In this document: positions 38,459-47,421 of the stretch, in pieces
Layout of the letters: the number at the start of each line of letters is the position of its first letter
Position numbering within the stretch: the first letter of the stretch is position 1
DNA from: Acidimicrobiia bacterium
Lineage (GTDB): Bacteria; Actinomycetota; Acidimicrobiia; Acidimicrobiales; AC-14
DNA length: 64,000 bases
NCBI GenBank assembly: GCA_023264995.1
Contig: JAHFUR010000022.1
Coordinates: 1 to 64,000 of the forward strand
Reading direction: 5' to 3'
Position numbers and translations under genes: made by a program
Notes under the pieces: model-generated
Database searches by the model: none
The model's input: only the letters and a program-made list of their open reading frames with translations
What the model was told of the DNA's origin: nothing

Positions 38459-40383
38459 ACGTGGGAACTCGACCGGGCCCAGCGGGCCGGCCGGAAGCGG
38501 AAGTACGCCCACAGCCCGACGGACAAGGCGCCGAAGGCAGCGAAGAGGCTCATGACGCCAATCCCGACGTGGCCCGTGGTCGACCCGACATACCCGCTCC
38601 CGGGCCGGAGCAGGATGTGGACGGTGGCGAAGAGGCCCAGGAAGAACAGGCCGGCCCACGCCGTCTTGCTCCACCGGAACACCTTGCGGCCGTCGAGGAA
38701 GCGCATCGGCAGCATGGCCACCGCCAGCCCCTCGACCCCCCAGAGGAAGATGAGGGAGAGGCAGATCTCCAGGCCGATCCACCAGATGCTCGACCCGGGC
38801 CGGGCCGCGGCGGCCGACACGGGCACCCGTAGGAAGAACGCACCGACGCTGACGAACAGGCTGAAGATCCAGTTGGCCGCCGTCCACTTCCCCTGCGCCC
38901 CTTCCGACAGCGCGCTGCGGAAGGCCAAGCCGGCGAGGGCGCCGTAGAAGTAGCCGGGCTGGAAGTGGAGGACCCGCGAGAGCAGCACCAAGACGATCGA
39001 CACGACCACGCTGCCGGGTAGGAAGTTGAGCTTGCCCCACTCGCCGAACTCGCTGCGGATGCCGATGTCGGCCGGCAGGCTGAACACCACCGCCATCACG
39101 ATCAGGGCGACGAACATGCCGACGAACAACACGGCGCTGGTCCGGTTCAGGCCGAAATCGGGGCTGAGGAACCCGCAGGCGGCGGCCGACAGCGCAGTGA
39201 GCCCGAAGAACGGCAGGACATGGCTACGGGTCTTGGGGTCGGGCACCTTCCGGGGGGGCAGGCCGAACCAGGCCCGGATCTCGTCGTAGTTCTCCTCCAT
39301 GGTGGAGTTGAACAGCTCGTACGGGAAGGCGACGAGCAGGATGGCCCCGACCGCGACTGCCGCGCTGGCGAGGAGCTGGCCCGGGTCGACTGAGACCTGG
39401 CTGGGCAGTGGCAGCGAGGTCACGAACGCCGGCCGGTGCACCGAGACGGGCAGGACATCGAACGCCGACGTCTGGAGCACGGTCGCCCCTGCGGCGTCAC
39501 ACGAGCTGGTGACCCGGCGCCGGCCCGTCCCGGCGTCGCCGGGGACGGAGAGGCCGCCCTTGCTGACGTTGCCGCCGGCGTCGGGCGTGTCGGAGCCGAC
39601 GCGGACCCCGTCGAAGAAGAAGTACACCGTCGGGCAGGAGTAGCCGCTGCCCTCGACCCGGAGCCCTCCGCCCGGCGGCCCCGCCGCCTCGTGCTTCGGC
39701 GTCACCGCGATCAGGGACGGCCCGGCGGGGGTGGGAGGTGGCGGGACGGTGGTCGTGGTCGACGACGTGCTGGTCGTCGTGGTCGGCCGCAGCGTCGTCG
39801 TGGACCGGGGCACGGTGGCCCGGGTGGTCGGCGGGATCGTGACGCCTGGTACGGGCCGCCGGTCGATGGTGGTCGTCGGGGCCGGCACGGCGGTGGTGGT
39901 CGTCGCCGGGCGGGTGGTCGTGGTCGTGGTCGGCGCCGGCTTGGTCGTCGGCGGCGCGGTTGAGAAGGTGAGGTGATGGGCGGCGAACCCGCCGCCGCTG
40001 GCCTGGACCTCGCAGACGTACACCAACCCGCAATCTGCGGTCACCGAGGTGAGGACGAGCATCCGTACGACCTGGAAGGGACCGCCGAAACTGCCGTCGG
40101 CGAGGAGAGTGAACGGTGTCGCCGGGCCGCAGGCGTCGAGCGACGGCACGCACTGGGCCACGCTGACGACGTCGCTGCCGACCGTGCTCCGGGGGAAGAA
40201 GTTCGTGCCCGCGATGGTCACCGGGGCGACGGCAGGGAGGTCATCGCTCGGGGTCACGTTCAGCATCCCGGTGTCGGTGCTGCCTTCGGGGGTGTTCCCC
40301 GAGGCCGGGCCGCCGCCGCCGGCGACGATCACCAGGAACAGCAGCGTCGCCACCGCGCCTACCGCCATCGCTCGTCGGTTCAT
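38455..40383 (-). CDS. FGLLP-type membrane protein with neocarzinostatin-like and IPT domains
   Basis: 642 residues from ATG 40383. A signal/anchor (MNRRAMAVGAVATLLFLVIV) leads into a neocarzinostatin-like domain with LNVTPSDDLPAVAPVTIAGT and Cys pairs. A Thr/Pro linker (about 145-220), an IPT/TIG-like domain (IAVTPKHEAAGPPGGGLRVE) and then seven or eight membrane helices follow. After the first helix comes WFGLPPRKVPDPKTRSHVLP, a form of the FGLLP motif. The layout suggests an extracellular sensor or binder attached to a membrane channel-like or scaffold part; no activity is known. It shares its outer domain type with 34096-35124. Confidence 0.7.
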   Translation of the reverse strand: MNRRAMAVGAVATLLFLVIVAGGGGPASGNTPEGSTDTGMLNVTPSDDLPAVAPVTIAGTNFFPRSTVGSDVVSVAQCVPSLDACGPATPFTLLADGSFGGPFQVVRMLVLTSVTADCGLVYVCEVQASGGGFAAHHLTFSTAPPTTKPAPTTTTTTRPATTTTAVPAPTTTIDRRPVPGVTIPPTTRATVPRSTTTLRPTTTTSTSSTTTTVPPPPTPAGPSLIAVTPKHEAAGPPGGGLRVEGSGYSCPTVYFFFDGVRVGSDTPDAGGNVSKGGLSVPGDAGTGRRRVTSSCDAAGATVLQTSAFDVLPVSVHRPAFVTSLPLPSQVSVDPGQLLASAAVAVGAILLVAFPYELFNSTMEENYDEIRAWFGLPPRKVPDPKTRSHVLPFFGLTALSAAACGFLSPDFGLNRTSAVLFVGMFVALIVMAVVFSLPADIGIRSEFGEWGKLNFLPGSVVVSIVLVLLSRVLHFQPGYFYGALAGLAFRSALSEGAQGKWTAANWIFSLFVSVGAFFLRVPVSAAAARPGSSIWWIGLEICLSLIFLWGVEGLAVAMLPMRFLDGRKVFRWSKTAWAGLFFLGLFATVHILLRPGSGYVGSTTGHVGIGVMSLFAAFGALSVGLWAYFRFRPARWARSSSHV

Positions 40384-40480
40384 TCTTGCCCCCCGCAGCG
40401 CTCGCCCCGAACGTGTCGGTACAACCATCGGCCGGTCACGCGTGCGCCTTGAGCCTCGGCCCGATGGGCGGACCGCCGGA

Positions 40481-41428
40481 TCAGTGGCAGTTCGCCGAAC
40501 CCGAGTCCGTGAAGCTCTTGCCCGCCTCCGGCACGAACTGCCACTGATAGCTCGACGCCCGCAATGTCAGGGCCAGGATGCCATAGGTGGCGTCGTTGCG
40601 GACCTCGCTCCCGAGGGCCGGTGGGCCGAACGGGTAGTGGCTGCGCCCGCCGGTGCCCACGACGAACTCCCGGATGCCCCGGGCCGGGTCGAACATGCCG
40701 GCCGGGTCGAGGGGGGCGAAGCGTTCGTAGTTGTGCTCGTGGGCCGTCAGGAGCAGGTCGACGCCGGCGTCGTGGAGCGCGGTGTAGAGCGGAGCGACGG
40801 CCGGCGTGGGCCCGTGGGTGACCCCCGAGGACCACCGGGGGTGGTGCCAGATGGCCAGCGTGCAGCGGGCGGGGTGGGCCCCCATGTCGTCGCGGAGCCA
40901 CTTCTCCTGCGTCCCGCCCGTGGCGCAGCCGACGACGTCGCAATTGGAGTTGAGGACGATCACGTGCCAGGCGGCCAGGTCAAAGCTGTACCAGCCGAGC
41001 GGCGGCTCGCCGGCGGCCGCCCCGAACTCGCCGTAGTAGCCGCCGGCGCGGAACACCCCGTACTCGTGGTTGCCCAGTGCCGGGTGGGTGCGGGCCTTGT
41101 GCCTGCCCCAGGTGGGCTCGTAGCACTGGGCGAACTCGGCGGGGGTGCCGGACTCGTAGACGTTGTCGCCCAGGGTGGCGATCACGGCGTTGGGCCGGGC
41201 ATCGAGGAGGGCGGCGGTGGCCTCGTCGCCGGTGGACGCGCAGGACGCGATGTCGCCGGCCGCCAGAAGGGTCGCCACCCCCTGCCCGGTCGTGACTGTC
41301 GCGCTGGCGCGGGAGGTCAACGTGGTCGACGCGCCGGCAACCGGCGGGCCGGGAGCCGCCGCCGGGCTCCCCGAACTGCATGCGGCCAGGACGAGGGCCG
41401 AGACCACCAGGAGGCCAATGCGACGCAT
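40481..41428 (-). CDS. Lipoprotein metallophosphoesterase (purple acid phosphatase-like)
   Basis: About 315 residues from ATG 41428. A lipoprotein signal ends LVLAAC-SSG, so the mature protein is attached through Cys. Metal-binding motifs of calcineurin-type phosphoesterases are all present: AAGDIASC, LGDNVYESGT, ALGNHEYGV, IWHHPRWSSG and TAHEHNYERF. The motif pattern is that of purple acid phosphatases, so it probably hydrolyses phosphomonoesters outside the membrane and scavenges phosphate. It is divergent from the AKR gene. Confidence 0.85.
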   Translation of the reverse strand: MRRIGLLVVSALVLAACSSGSPAAAPGPPVAGASTTLTSRASATVTTGQGVATLLAAGDIASCASTGDEATAALLDARPNAVIATLGDNVYESGTPAEFAQCYEPTWGRHKARTHPALGNHEYGVFRAGGYYGEFGAAAGEPPLGWYSFDLAAWHVIVLNSNCDVVGCATGGTQEKWLRDDMGAHPARCTLAIWHHPRWSSGVTHGPTPAVAPLYTALHDAGVDLLLTAHEHNYERFAPLDPAGMFDPARGIREFVVGTGGRSHYPFGPPALGSEVRNDATYGILALTLRASSYQWQFVPEAGKSFTDSGSANCH

Positions 41429-41484
41429 GAGGGGCATTCTTCCCTGTTCTCCGCGCGCCACCGGGCGCGTGCTAGGCACGCGGG

Positions 41485-42429
41485 GTGCAGTTCCGCCGGC
41501 TGGGCCGCAGCGACCTCATGGTCTCAGAGATCGGCCTCGGGTCGTGGCTCACCTACGGGGTCGACGTCGAGACGGAGCGGGCCACCGCCTGCGTACGCCG
41601 GGCGTTTGAGGTTGGGGTCAACTTCTTCGACACCGCCAACGTCTACGGCCGGGGCGCGGCCGAGTCGTTCCTGGGCCAGGTGCTCGCCGGCGTCGACCGC
41701 TCGTCGTATGTGTTGGCCACCAAGGTCTACTTCCCCATGTCCGACACCGACCGAGGCCTGTCGGCCTCCCAGATCCGCAAGCAGTCGGAGGCGTCGTTGC
41801 GCCGGCTGCGCACCGACTACGTCGACCTGTACCAGTGCCACCGCTACGACACGGGTACCCCGATCGAGGAGACCATGGAGGCGCTTTCGGACCTGGTGCG
41901 GTCGGGGAAGGCCCGCTGGATCGGCTTCAGCGAGTGGACGCCGGCGCAGATCTCAGCCGCCCTGGCCGTCCCCGGCGTCGAACGGTTCGTGTCCAGCCAG
42001 CCCGAGTACTCCATGCTGTGGCGCAAAGCCGAACAGGTGATCCCCCTCTGCGCCGCGGAGGGAATCGGCCAGGTCGTGTGGTCCCCGCTGGCCCAGGGCG
42101 CCCTCACCGGCAAGTACCTGCCGGGCGCCCCGCCACCGGCGGGCTCCCGGGGAGCCAGCCCGTCGACGGGCCGGATGATGGGCCGGTTCCGCTCCGACGA
42201 GGTGCTCGCCGCCGTCCAGCGCCTTCGGCCCATCGCCGACGGGCTGGATCTCACCATGGCCCAGCTGGCCTTGGCCTGGGTGCTGCGCCAGGAGAACGTG
42301 GCGTCGGCCATCATCGGCGCCAGCCGGCCCGACCAGATCGACGACAACGTGGGGGCCTCGGGAGTCGCCCTCGACGCCGGCGTGCTGGCCGCGATCGACG
42401 AGGCCCTGGGCGGGGCGGTCGGTCCCTGA
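41485..42429 (+). CDS. Aldo/keto reductase (potassium-channel beta-subunit-like)
   Basis: 314 residues from GTG 41485. MQFRRLGRSDLMVSEIGLGS start, FFDTANVYGRGAAESFLG with catalytic Asp and Tyr, VLATKVYF with the Lys, LYQCHRYD with the His, and IIGASRPDQIDDNVGAS for the NADP phosphate: an AKR of the YajO/Kv-beta group. It reduces an unknown carbonyl substrate with NADPH. TAGGCA lies six bases before GTG, a possible leaderless promoter. It overlaps or abuts the ATP-grasp gene and is probably co-transcribed. Confidence 0.85.
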   Translation: MQFRRLGRSDLMVSEIGLGSWLTYGVDVETERATACVRRAFEVGVNFFDTANVYGRGAAESFLGQVLAGVDRSSYVLATKVYFPMSDTDRGLSASQIRKQSEASLRRLRTDYVDLYQCHRYDTGTPIEETMEALSDLVRSGKARWIGFSEWTPAQISAALAVPGVERFVSSQPEYSMLWRKAEQVIPLCAAEGIGQVVWSPLAQGALTGKYLPGAPPPAGSRGASPSTGRMMGRFRSDEVLAAVQRLRPIADGLDLTMAQLALAWVLRQENVASAIIGASRPDQIDDNVGASGVALDAGVLAAIDEALGGAVGP

Positions 42430-42458
42430 TCCCGGTCGACTTTGCCGGCACCCTCGTC

Positions 42459-43793
42459 GTGGTGCCCAGCATCTCCTTCCCGGTGGCCGAGCTGGCCAAG
42501 ATCACCGCGGTCCAGTCCTACGAGGAGCGCATGCTCTTCGTGCTCCTGCTCCTCCGCAACCCGGCGCTGCGGATCGTCTTCGTCACCTCGTCGCCGGTCG
42601 ACCCGGCCATCGTCGAGTACTACCTGCGCTTCCTACCCGACCCCGTCGACGCCGGCGCCCGCCTCGACCTCGTCTCGGTGGGCGACCCGTCGATCGGCAG
42701 CCTGGCCGCGAAGATCCTCGCTCGTCCTGATCTGGTCGAGCGCCTACGGGTCGACGGGGCGACCCTGCTCCCCTTCGTCGTCACCTCGGCAGAGGCGGAG
42801 CTGGCCACGGCGCTGGGCCTGCCCCTCTACGGTGCGCCGGCGCACCTGGCTCGGCTCGGGTCAAAGTCGGGTTCGCGCCAGGTGGCCTTGCGAGCCGGCG
42901 TCCCCCGGCCCGAGGGCGCCGAGGACCTGTTCTCCCTCGATGGGGTCGCCGCGGCCATCGCCACGATCCGGCGGCGCCGGCCCGACGCCGAGGCCGTGGT
43001 GGTCAAGCTCGACAACGGGTTCTCGGGGATCGGCAACGCCATCATCGAGATGGACGGGCTGGCCGACCCGCTGACCGCGTCGCGCACCACCTTCTGTGCC
43101 GGCGACGAATCGTGGCCGACCTACGGGCCCAAGGTGGTGGCCGGGGGGGCGATCGTCGAGGAGCTGCTGCGCATCCCCGGCCTGAAGTCGCCGAGCGCCC
43201 AGCTGCGGGTCTCGCCGGGCGGCGCCTTCGAGGTGCTCTCGACCCACGACCAGATCCTCGGCGGGCCGGAGAGCCAGGTCTACGTCGGGTGCCGCTTCCC
43301 GGCCGCGGCGGAATACCGGGCCACGATCGTCGCCGAGGCGCAGCGGGTCGGCGCGGTCATGGCCGGCGAGGGGGTCATTGGCTCCTTCGGCATCGACTTC
43401 CTGGCCACCCCGGCCGGCGACGTCTACCTCAGTGAGATCAACCTGCGCATGGGCGGGACGACCCACCCCTACTGGATGGCGCGGCTGGCCGGCGCCGCCC
43501 GCTACGACGCCGCCGCCGGTGAGCTGGTCAGGCCCGGCGGTGGCCGCCTTTGCTACACGGCGACCGACAACCTGAAGCTGCCCGGGCTCATCGGGCACAC
43601 GCCGGCCGACGTGATCGGCCGCACCGACCGGGCCGGCCTGGCGTTCGACCCGGCGTCGGGCGTCGGCGTCACGCTCCACCTCCTGGGCGCGGTGCCCGAG
43701 CACGGGAAGCTCGGGGCCACCTGCATCGCCGGCACGCCGCTCGACGCCGACGAGCTCTACACCCGTCTGGTGGCATCGCTCTCGGGCCGGTGA
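42459..43793 (+). CDS. ATP-grasp ligase of the PGM1/pre-ATP-grasp group
   Basis: At least 444 residues. VVPSISFPVAELAKITAVQS, then YEERMLFVLLLLRNPALRIV is the pre-ATP-grasp domain found in peptide ligase PGM1-like enzymes. The ATP-grasp part has VVKLDNGFSGIGNAII, ELLRIPGLKSPSAQLRVSPG and YLSEINLRMGGTTHPYWMAR with the metal-binding Glu/Asn. Expected to form an amide or ester bond using ATP. The start is uncertain: homology (GTLVVVPS) begins before GTG 42459, and the only upstream candidate is CTG 42426, which would overlap the AKR stop. Its genomic partner is the AKR. Confidence 0.75.
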   Translation: MVPSISFPVAELAKITAVQSYEERMLFVLLLLRNPALRIVFVTSSPVDPAIVEYYLRFLPDPVDAGARLDLVSVGDPSIGSLAAKILARPDLVERLRVDGATLLPFVVTSAEAELATALGLPLYGAPAHLARLGSKSGSRQVALRAGVPRPEGAEDLFSLDGVAAAIATIRRRRPDAEAVVVKLDNGFSGIGNAIIEMDGLADPLTASRTTFCAGDESWPTYGPKVVAGGAIVEELLRIPGLKSPSAQLRVSPGGAFEVLSTHDQILGGPESQVYVGCRFPAAAEYRATIVAEAQRVGAVMAGEGVIGSFGIDFLATPAGDVYLSEINLRMGGTTHPYWMARLAGAARYDAAAGELVRPGGGRLCYTATDNLKLPGLIGHTPADVIGRTDRAGLAFDPASGVGVTLHLLGAVPEHGKLGATCIAGTPLDADELYTRLVASLSGR

Positions 43794-43894
43794 CGCGGCC
43801 GCTCGACCGTGCGCCGCTGGCCTGTCAACCACCTGTGACCCACCCACGAAACCGGCCGGGCCCGCCTCCGAACGACGGTCAGGAGGTCAGGCGC

Positions 43895-44770
43895 TCAGGG
43901 GGTCAGGCGCTGAAGGGTCGCCGTGTACTCGCTGTGAGCGGTGAACAGCCCGCCGAGGGCCGAGGCGTCCGACACCGAGTGCTCCTTGACCCACAGGCGG
44001 GATCCCCGGTCGATGTTGACGGTGAGCTCCTGGCGGCCAGTCACATCGCCCGGCGGCAACGTCACCGTGGCCCGCATGACCAAAGTGTCGACGGCGGTGC
44101 CACCGATGGTCAGCCGCTCCTCACGCAGGACGTCGACCGCGAGCTTGGCCGATGACGTGCCGGTGAGATCGGCGTCCAGGTGGGCGCCCGGCCGGGCGCC
44201 CGTGGCCAGGAGAAGGAGGGGCGCCGCCGGCCGAAGGTCACGCGAGTCGGTGGTGCCGCTGTAGCCCGTGGTCAGCCGGATTCCGACGAGGTAGACCCCG
44301 TCGGGGCGGTAATCAAGAGTGAACTCAGTGGCCGGTCCGTTGCCGGCCGCGTCGCGCAGGTCGCGGACCGACCGCTGGCGGGTCCCGGAGGGCGGGTCGA
44401 CAACCAGTGTCGTCACCGCCGGGAACGGCATCGTCGTCCCGACGAACGCGCTGGCCCCCACCGTGTCGTACCGGTAGGAGCCGGCGGTGGCGGGCACCAG
44501 GGCGCGGGGCCCAGAGGCGGCCGTGGTTGTCGGTGCGGCACCGCCGGCCCGGGTCGTCGACGTGCGGGCCACGGTGGTGGTCGTACGCCCGCCGGCGGCC
44601 GCCGTGGTCGTCGTGGGCGGGGCCGTCGAGGTTGTCGTGTCGACGATGGACGAGGTGGCGGAACCTCGGGTGGCCTGCTCGGGGCCGCCCCCGCCCCCTC
44701 CCCCGCACCCGGCCATCACCACCAGCAGGGCGGTGGCGGCTGCGCCCCGCCACGGTCCGCGTCGGCGCAT
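43895..44770 (-). CDS. Putative lipoprotein with Thr-rich linker and beta-rich domain
   Basis: 291 residues from ATG 44770. The signal ATALLVVMAGC-GGGG carries a lipobox Cys. A Thr/Ala linker (about 35-90) leads to a beta-rich C-terminal domain starting AGSYRYDTVGASAFVG, with ERLTIGGTAVDTLVMRATVT and a final SRLWVKEHSVSDASALGG. The ATG overlaps the dxs stop by a few bases, so it is read after dxs. The domain layout (Y-R-Y-D-T-x-G start, IGGTAVDT middle) recalls the protein at 49959-50792, suggesting paralogy. The function is unknown. Confidence 0.65.
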   Translation of the reverse strand: MRRRGPWRGAAATALLVVMAGCGGGGGGGPEQATRGSATSSIVDTTTSTAPPTTTTAAAGGRTTTTVARTSTTRAGGAAPTTTAASGPRALVPATAGSYRYDTVGASAFVGTTMPFPAVTTLVVDPPSGTRQRSVRDLRDAAGNGPATEFTLDYRPDGVYLVGIRLTTGYSGTTDSRDLRPAAPLLLLATGARPGAHLDADLTGTSSAKLAVDVLREERLTIGGTAVDTLVMRATVTLPPGDVTGRQELTVNIDRGSRLWVKEHSVSDASALGGLFTAHSEYTATLQRLTP

Positions 44771-46662
44771 CAGTTGCGGTCGATGACCGCGTCCGCCGCT
44801 TCGAGGGCCCGTATGACGGACGCGGCGATACCGGGACCGTCCAGCCCGATGGCGGCATGGATCGCGGCCGGCGAGGCCTGGGGGATGTACCGGTCGGGCA
44901 CCCCGAGCACCACCACCGTCGGCGCCGGCCGGCCCTCCGCCGCGGCGCCGACGGCATCGGCCATCGCCGTCCCCGCGCCGCCCTGGCGGACACCGTCCTC
45001 GACGGTGACGACAAGGGGGTGGGTGGCGGCGTCGGCGATCATCACCGTGTCGAGGGGCTTGACCACCCGCACGTCCCAGACGGTGGCCGTCACGCCCTGC
45101 TGCTGCAACAGCCGGGCCGCCTCCTCCGCGGCCTCGACCATCTTGCCGACGGCCAGCAGGCACACCCCCTCGCCCCGCGTAAGCAGCCGGGCCGACAGGC
45201 CGGACCCGACCTCGTCGACGGGGACCTGGCGGGCCGGCCCCTTGGGGTAACGCACAGCGGACGGACCGGCGTCGATCGCCAGCGCTTCCTTCAGCATGAC
45301 CTCGACCTCCTGGGCCGAGGACGGGGCGAAGATCGTCATGCCGGGGACCTTGCTGAGCAGGGCCATGTCGAGGATGCCGTGATGGGACGGGCCATCGTCG
45401 CCGGTGATGCCGGCCCGGTCGACGGCGAAGACCACCGGGAGCCGGTGGAGGCCGACATCCAGGTTGACCTGGTCGAACGCCCTGGACAGGAAGGTCGAGT
45501 AGATGGCCACGACTGGGCGCATGCCGGCCATGGCCATGCCGGCCGCGGCCGTGACCGCGTGCTGCTCGGCGATTCCGACGTCGATGGTGCGTTCGGGGTG
45601 GCGGACCTGGAACGGTATGAGACCGGTCGGCCCGGCCATGGCCGCGGTGATGGCCACGATCCGAGGGTCGGCGGCGCCGGCGGCCACGATGGCGTCGGCA
45701 AAGGCCTGGGTGTAGCCCGTCGGCATCGACGGGGGTGGCCCGGTGATGGGGTCGAACACCGGCGTGTCGTGGAGGCACTTCTCGTCGTCGTCCTCGGCCG
45801 GCTTGTAGCCCCGGCCCTTCTGGGTGAGGACGTGGAGGAGGATGGGCCCGTCGTCGAGCTCGGCGACCCGCCGGAGCGTGGCCTCGAGGGCGACCATGTC
45901 GTGGCCGTCGACCGGGCCGACGTAGCGCACGCCGAGCGTCTCGAAGAACCCGCCGGAGCCGAGGACCTCCCGGGACGCGGCCCGCATGCCCTCGAGGCCC
46001 AGCTCCAGGTGCTCGCCGATGCCGGGCACGCCGCGCAGCATCCGCTGGATGCGGTCACGGCTGCGGACGTAGGACCGGTTCAGCCGGATGCGGGTCAGAC
46101 CGGCGGCCAACCACGAGATCGTCGGGGCGTACGACCGCCCGTTGTCGTTGAGGACGATCAGCACCTTGCGGCCGCTGTGGCCGATGTTGTTGAGCGCTTC
46201 GTAGGCCATGCCGCCGGTCATGGACCCGTCGCCGATCACCGCCACCACCCGCCGGTCGGTGACCTGCTGCAGCTCGTGGGCCGTGGCCAGGCCGTGGGCG
46301 TAGCTCAAGATCGTGGAGGCATGGCTGTTCTCGACCCAATCGTGGGGCGACTCGGCCTTCGACGGGTAGCCGGAGAGGCCATTGGCCTGGCGCAGGCTGG
46401 AGAACCGGTCGCCCCGGCCGGTCAGGATCTTGTGGACGTAGGCCTGGTGCCCGGTGTCCCACAGGAGCAGGTCCTTGGGCGACTCGAAGACGCGGTGCAG
46501 GGCGAGGGTCAGCTCGACGACGCCGAGGTTCGACCCGAGATGCCCGCCGGTGACCGACACCGACTGGACGATGAATGCCCGGATCTCTCCCGCCAGCTGC
46601 TCCAGCTCGGTCTCGTCGAGCTTCCGGAGGTCCCCCGGCCCGGTGATCGTCTCCAGAAGCAT
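44770..46662 (-). CDS. dxs: 1-deoxy-D-xylulose-5-phosphate synthase
   Basis: 630 residues from ATG 46662, the normal DXS length. HLGSNLGVVELTLALH, the thiamine-diphosphate motif GDGSMTGGMAYEALNN, and ITGDDGPSHHGILDMALLS in the transketolase-like central part identify it. It condenses pyruvate with glyceraldehyde 3-phosphate, the entry and rate-limiting step of the MEP pathway for isoprenoids. Frames further upstream run across the divergent crtYc start. Its placement beside carotenoid genes suggests that precursor supply is co-regulated with pigment synthesis. The last bases overlap the lipoprotein gene. Confidence 0.95.
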   Translation of the reverse strand: MLLETITGPGDLRKLDETELEQLAGEIRAFIVQSVSVTGGHLGSNLGVVELTLALHRVFESPKDLLLWDTGHQAYVHKILTGRGDRFSSLRQANGLSGYPSKAESPHDWVENSHASTILSYAHGLATAHELQQVTDRRVVAVIGDGSMTGGMAYEALNNIGHSGRKVLIVLNDNGRSYAPTISWLAAGLTRIRLNRSYVRSRDRIQRMLRGVPGIGEHLELGLEGMRAASREVLGSGGFFETLGVRYVGPVDGHDMVALEATLRRVAELDDGPILLHVLTQKGRGYKPAEDDDEKCLHDTPVFDPITGPPPSMPTGYTQAFADAIVAAGAADPRIVAITAAMAGPTGLIPFQVRHPERTIDVGIAEQHAVTAAAGMAMAGMRPVVAIYSTFLSRAFDQVNLDVGLHRLPVVFAVDRAGITGDDGPSHHGILDMALLSKVPGMTIFAPSSAQEVEVMLKEALAIDAGPSAVRYPKGPARQVPVDEVGSGLSARLLTRGEGVCLLAVGKMVEAAEEAARLLQQQGVTATVWDVRVVKPLDTVMIADAATHPLVVTVEDGVRQGGAGTAMADAVGAAAEGRPAPTVVVLGVPDRYIPQASPAAIHAAIGLDGPGIAASVIRALEAADAVIDRN

Positions 46663-46729
46663 CCCGATGGTCCAACCTACCCCCGGGCCGGCCCGTGCGG
46701 GAATCGGCCCCCCACTACGGTGGGGCCCG

Positions 46730-47050
46730 ATGGGCGCCGACCGCTTCCAGTACCTGGCCCTGATGGGCGGCTGCCTGCTCATCACGCTCCCGTTGGAGTT
46801 CCTGTTCGGCGCCCGCGTCTGGCGCCGGCCCCGGCGCCTGCTCGCCGCGATGTGGATCCCGCTCGCCATCTTCGTCGTCTGGGACATCGTGGCCATCGCC
46901 CGCGACCACTGGGGCTACAACCCGAAGTACGTCACGGGGTGGGACCTGCCCTTCCACCTCCCGGTCGAGGAGCTGGCGTTCTTCATCGTGATCCCGATTT
47001 GCAGCCTGCTCACCCTCGAAGCGGTGCGACGGGTGCTGAGGCGGGACTGA
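46730..47050 (+). CDS. crtYc: Lycopene cyclase subunit CrtYc-like
   Basis: 106 residues with three membrane helices: YLALMGGCLLITLPLEFLFG, LLAAMWIPLAIFVVWDIVAI and LPVEELAFFIVIPICSLLTL. The PVEE motif in the third helix holds the glutamates needed for cyclisation in heterodimeric cyclases. Together with CrtYd it closes the ends of lycopene to beta-type rings (or C50 rings in relatives). It is divergent from dxs (67 bases between starts). The stop overlaps the crtYd start (TGATG), so equal amounts are made. Confidence 0.9.
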   Translation: MGADRFQYLALMGGCLLITLPLEFLFGARVWRRPRRLLAAMWIPLAIFVVWDIVAIARDHWGYNPKYVTGWDLPFHLPVEELAFFIVIPICSLLTLEAVRRVLRRD

Positions 47051-47421
47051 TGGAGTACACGTGGGCGTCGATCGTGGCCGTTGTGGCCGTTGTGGCCGTC
47101 GAGCTGTTCTGGCTGAAGACCGGCCTGTTCCGGAAGGTCACCTTCTGGATCTCCTACGCCATCATCCTGTTCTTCCAGGTCCTGGTCGACGGGTGGCTGA
47201 CCAAGCTGTCGGCCCCGATCGTCACCTACAACCCCGACAAGCACAGCGGGATCCGGTTCCCCTGGGACATCCCGGTGGAGGACTACCTCTTCGGGTTCGC
47301 CCTGATCGTGCTCACGCTCCTGTTGTGGGAGCGGGCCGGTCGAGGTGAGCCTGGTGGTCCTGGTGCGACAGCCGCCGGAGCGAGTGGGCGAACAGGAATA
47401 TCCCTGACCCGCCGACGATGA
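47050..47421 (+). CDS. crtYd: Lycopene cyclase subunit CrtYd-like
   Basis: 123 residues with three helices: SIVAVVAVVAVELFWLKTG, TFWISYAIILFFQVLVDGWL and IPVEDYLFGFALIVLTLLLW. The PVED motif corresponds to the catalytic Glu/Asp of this subunit. The last 30 residues (GRGEPGGPGATAAGASGRTG and a basic end) are low-complexity and overlap the 3' end of the convergent phosphatidyltransferase gene, so that tail may be a recent extension by stop-codon loss. It forms the heterodimeric cyclase with CrtYc in the membrane. Confidence 0.88.
   Translation: MEYTWASIVAVVAVVAVELFWLKTGLFRKVTFWISYAIILFFQVLVDGWLTKLSAPIVTYNPDKHSGIRFPWDIPVEDYLFGFALIVLTLLLWERAGRGEPGGPGATAAGASGRTGISLTRRR

Noticed and set aside
44407-47421. 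1004-codon plus-strand frame ending with crtYd
   Set aside because: Only its last 123 codons (from 47050) are CrtYd; the remainder is antisense to dxs and the lipoprotein gene.
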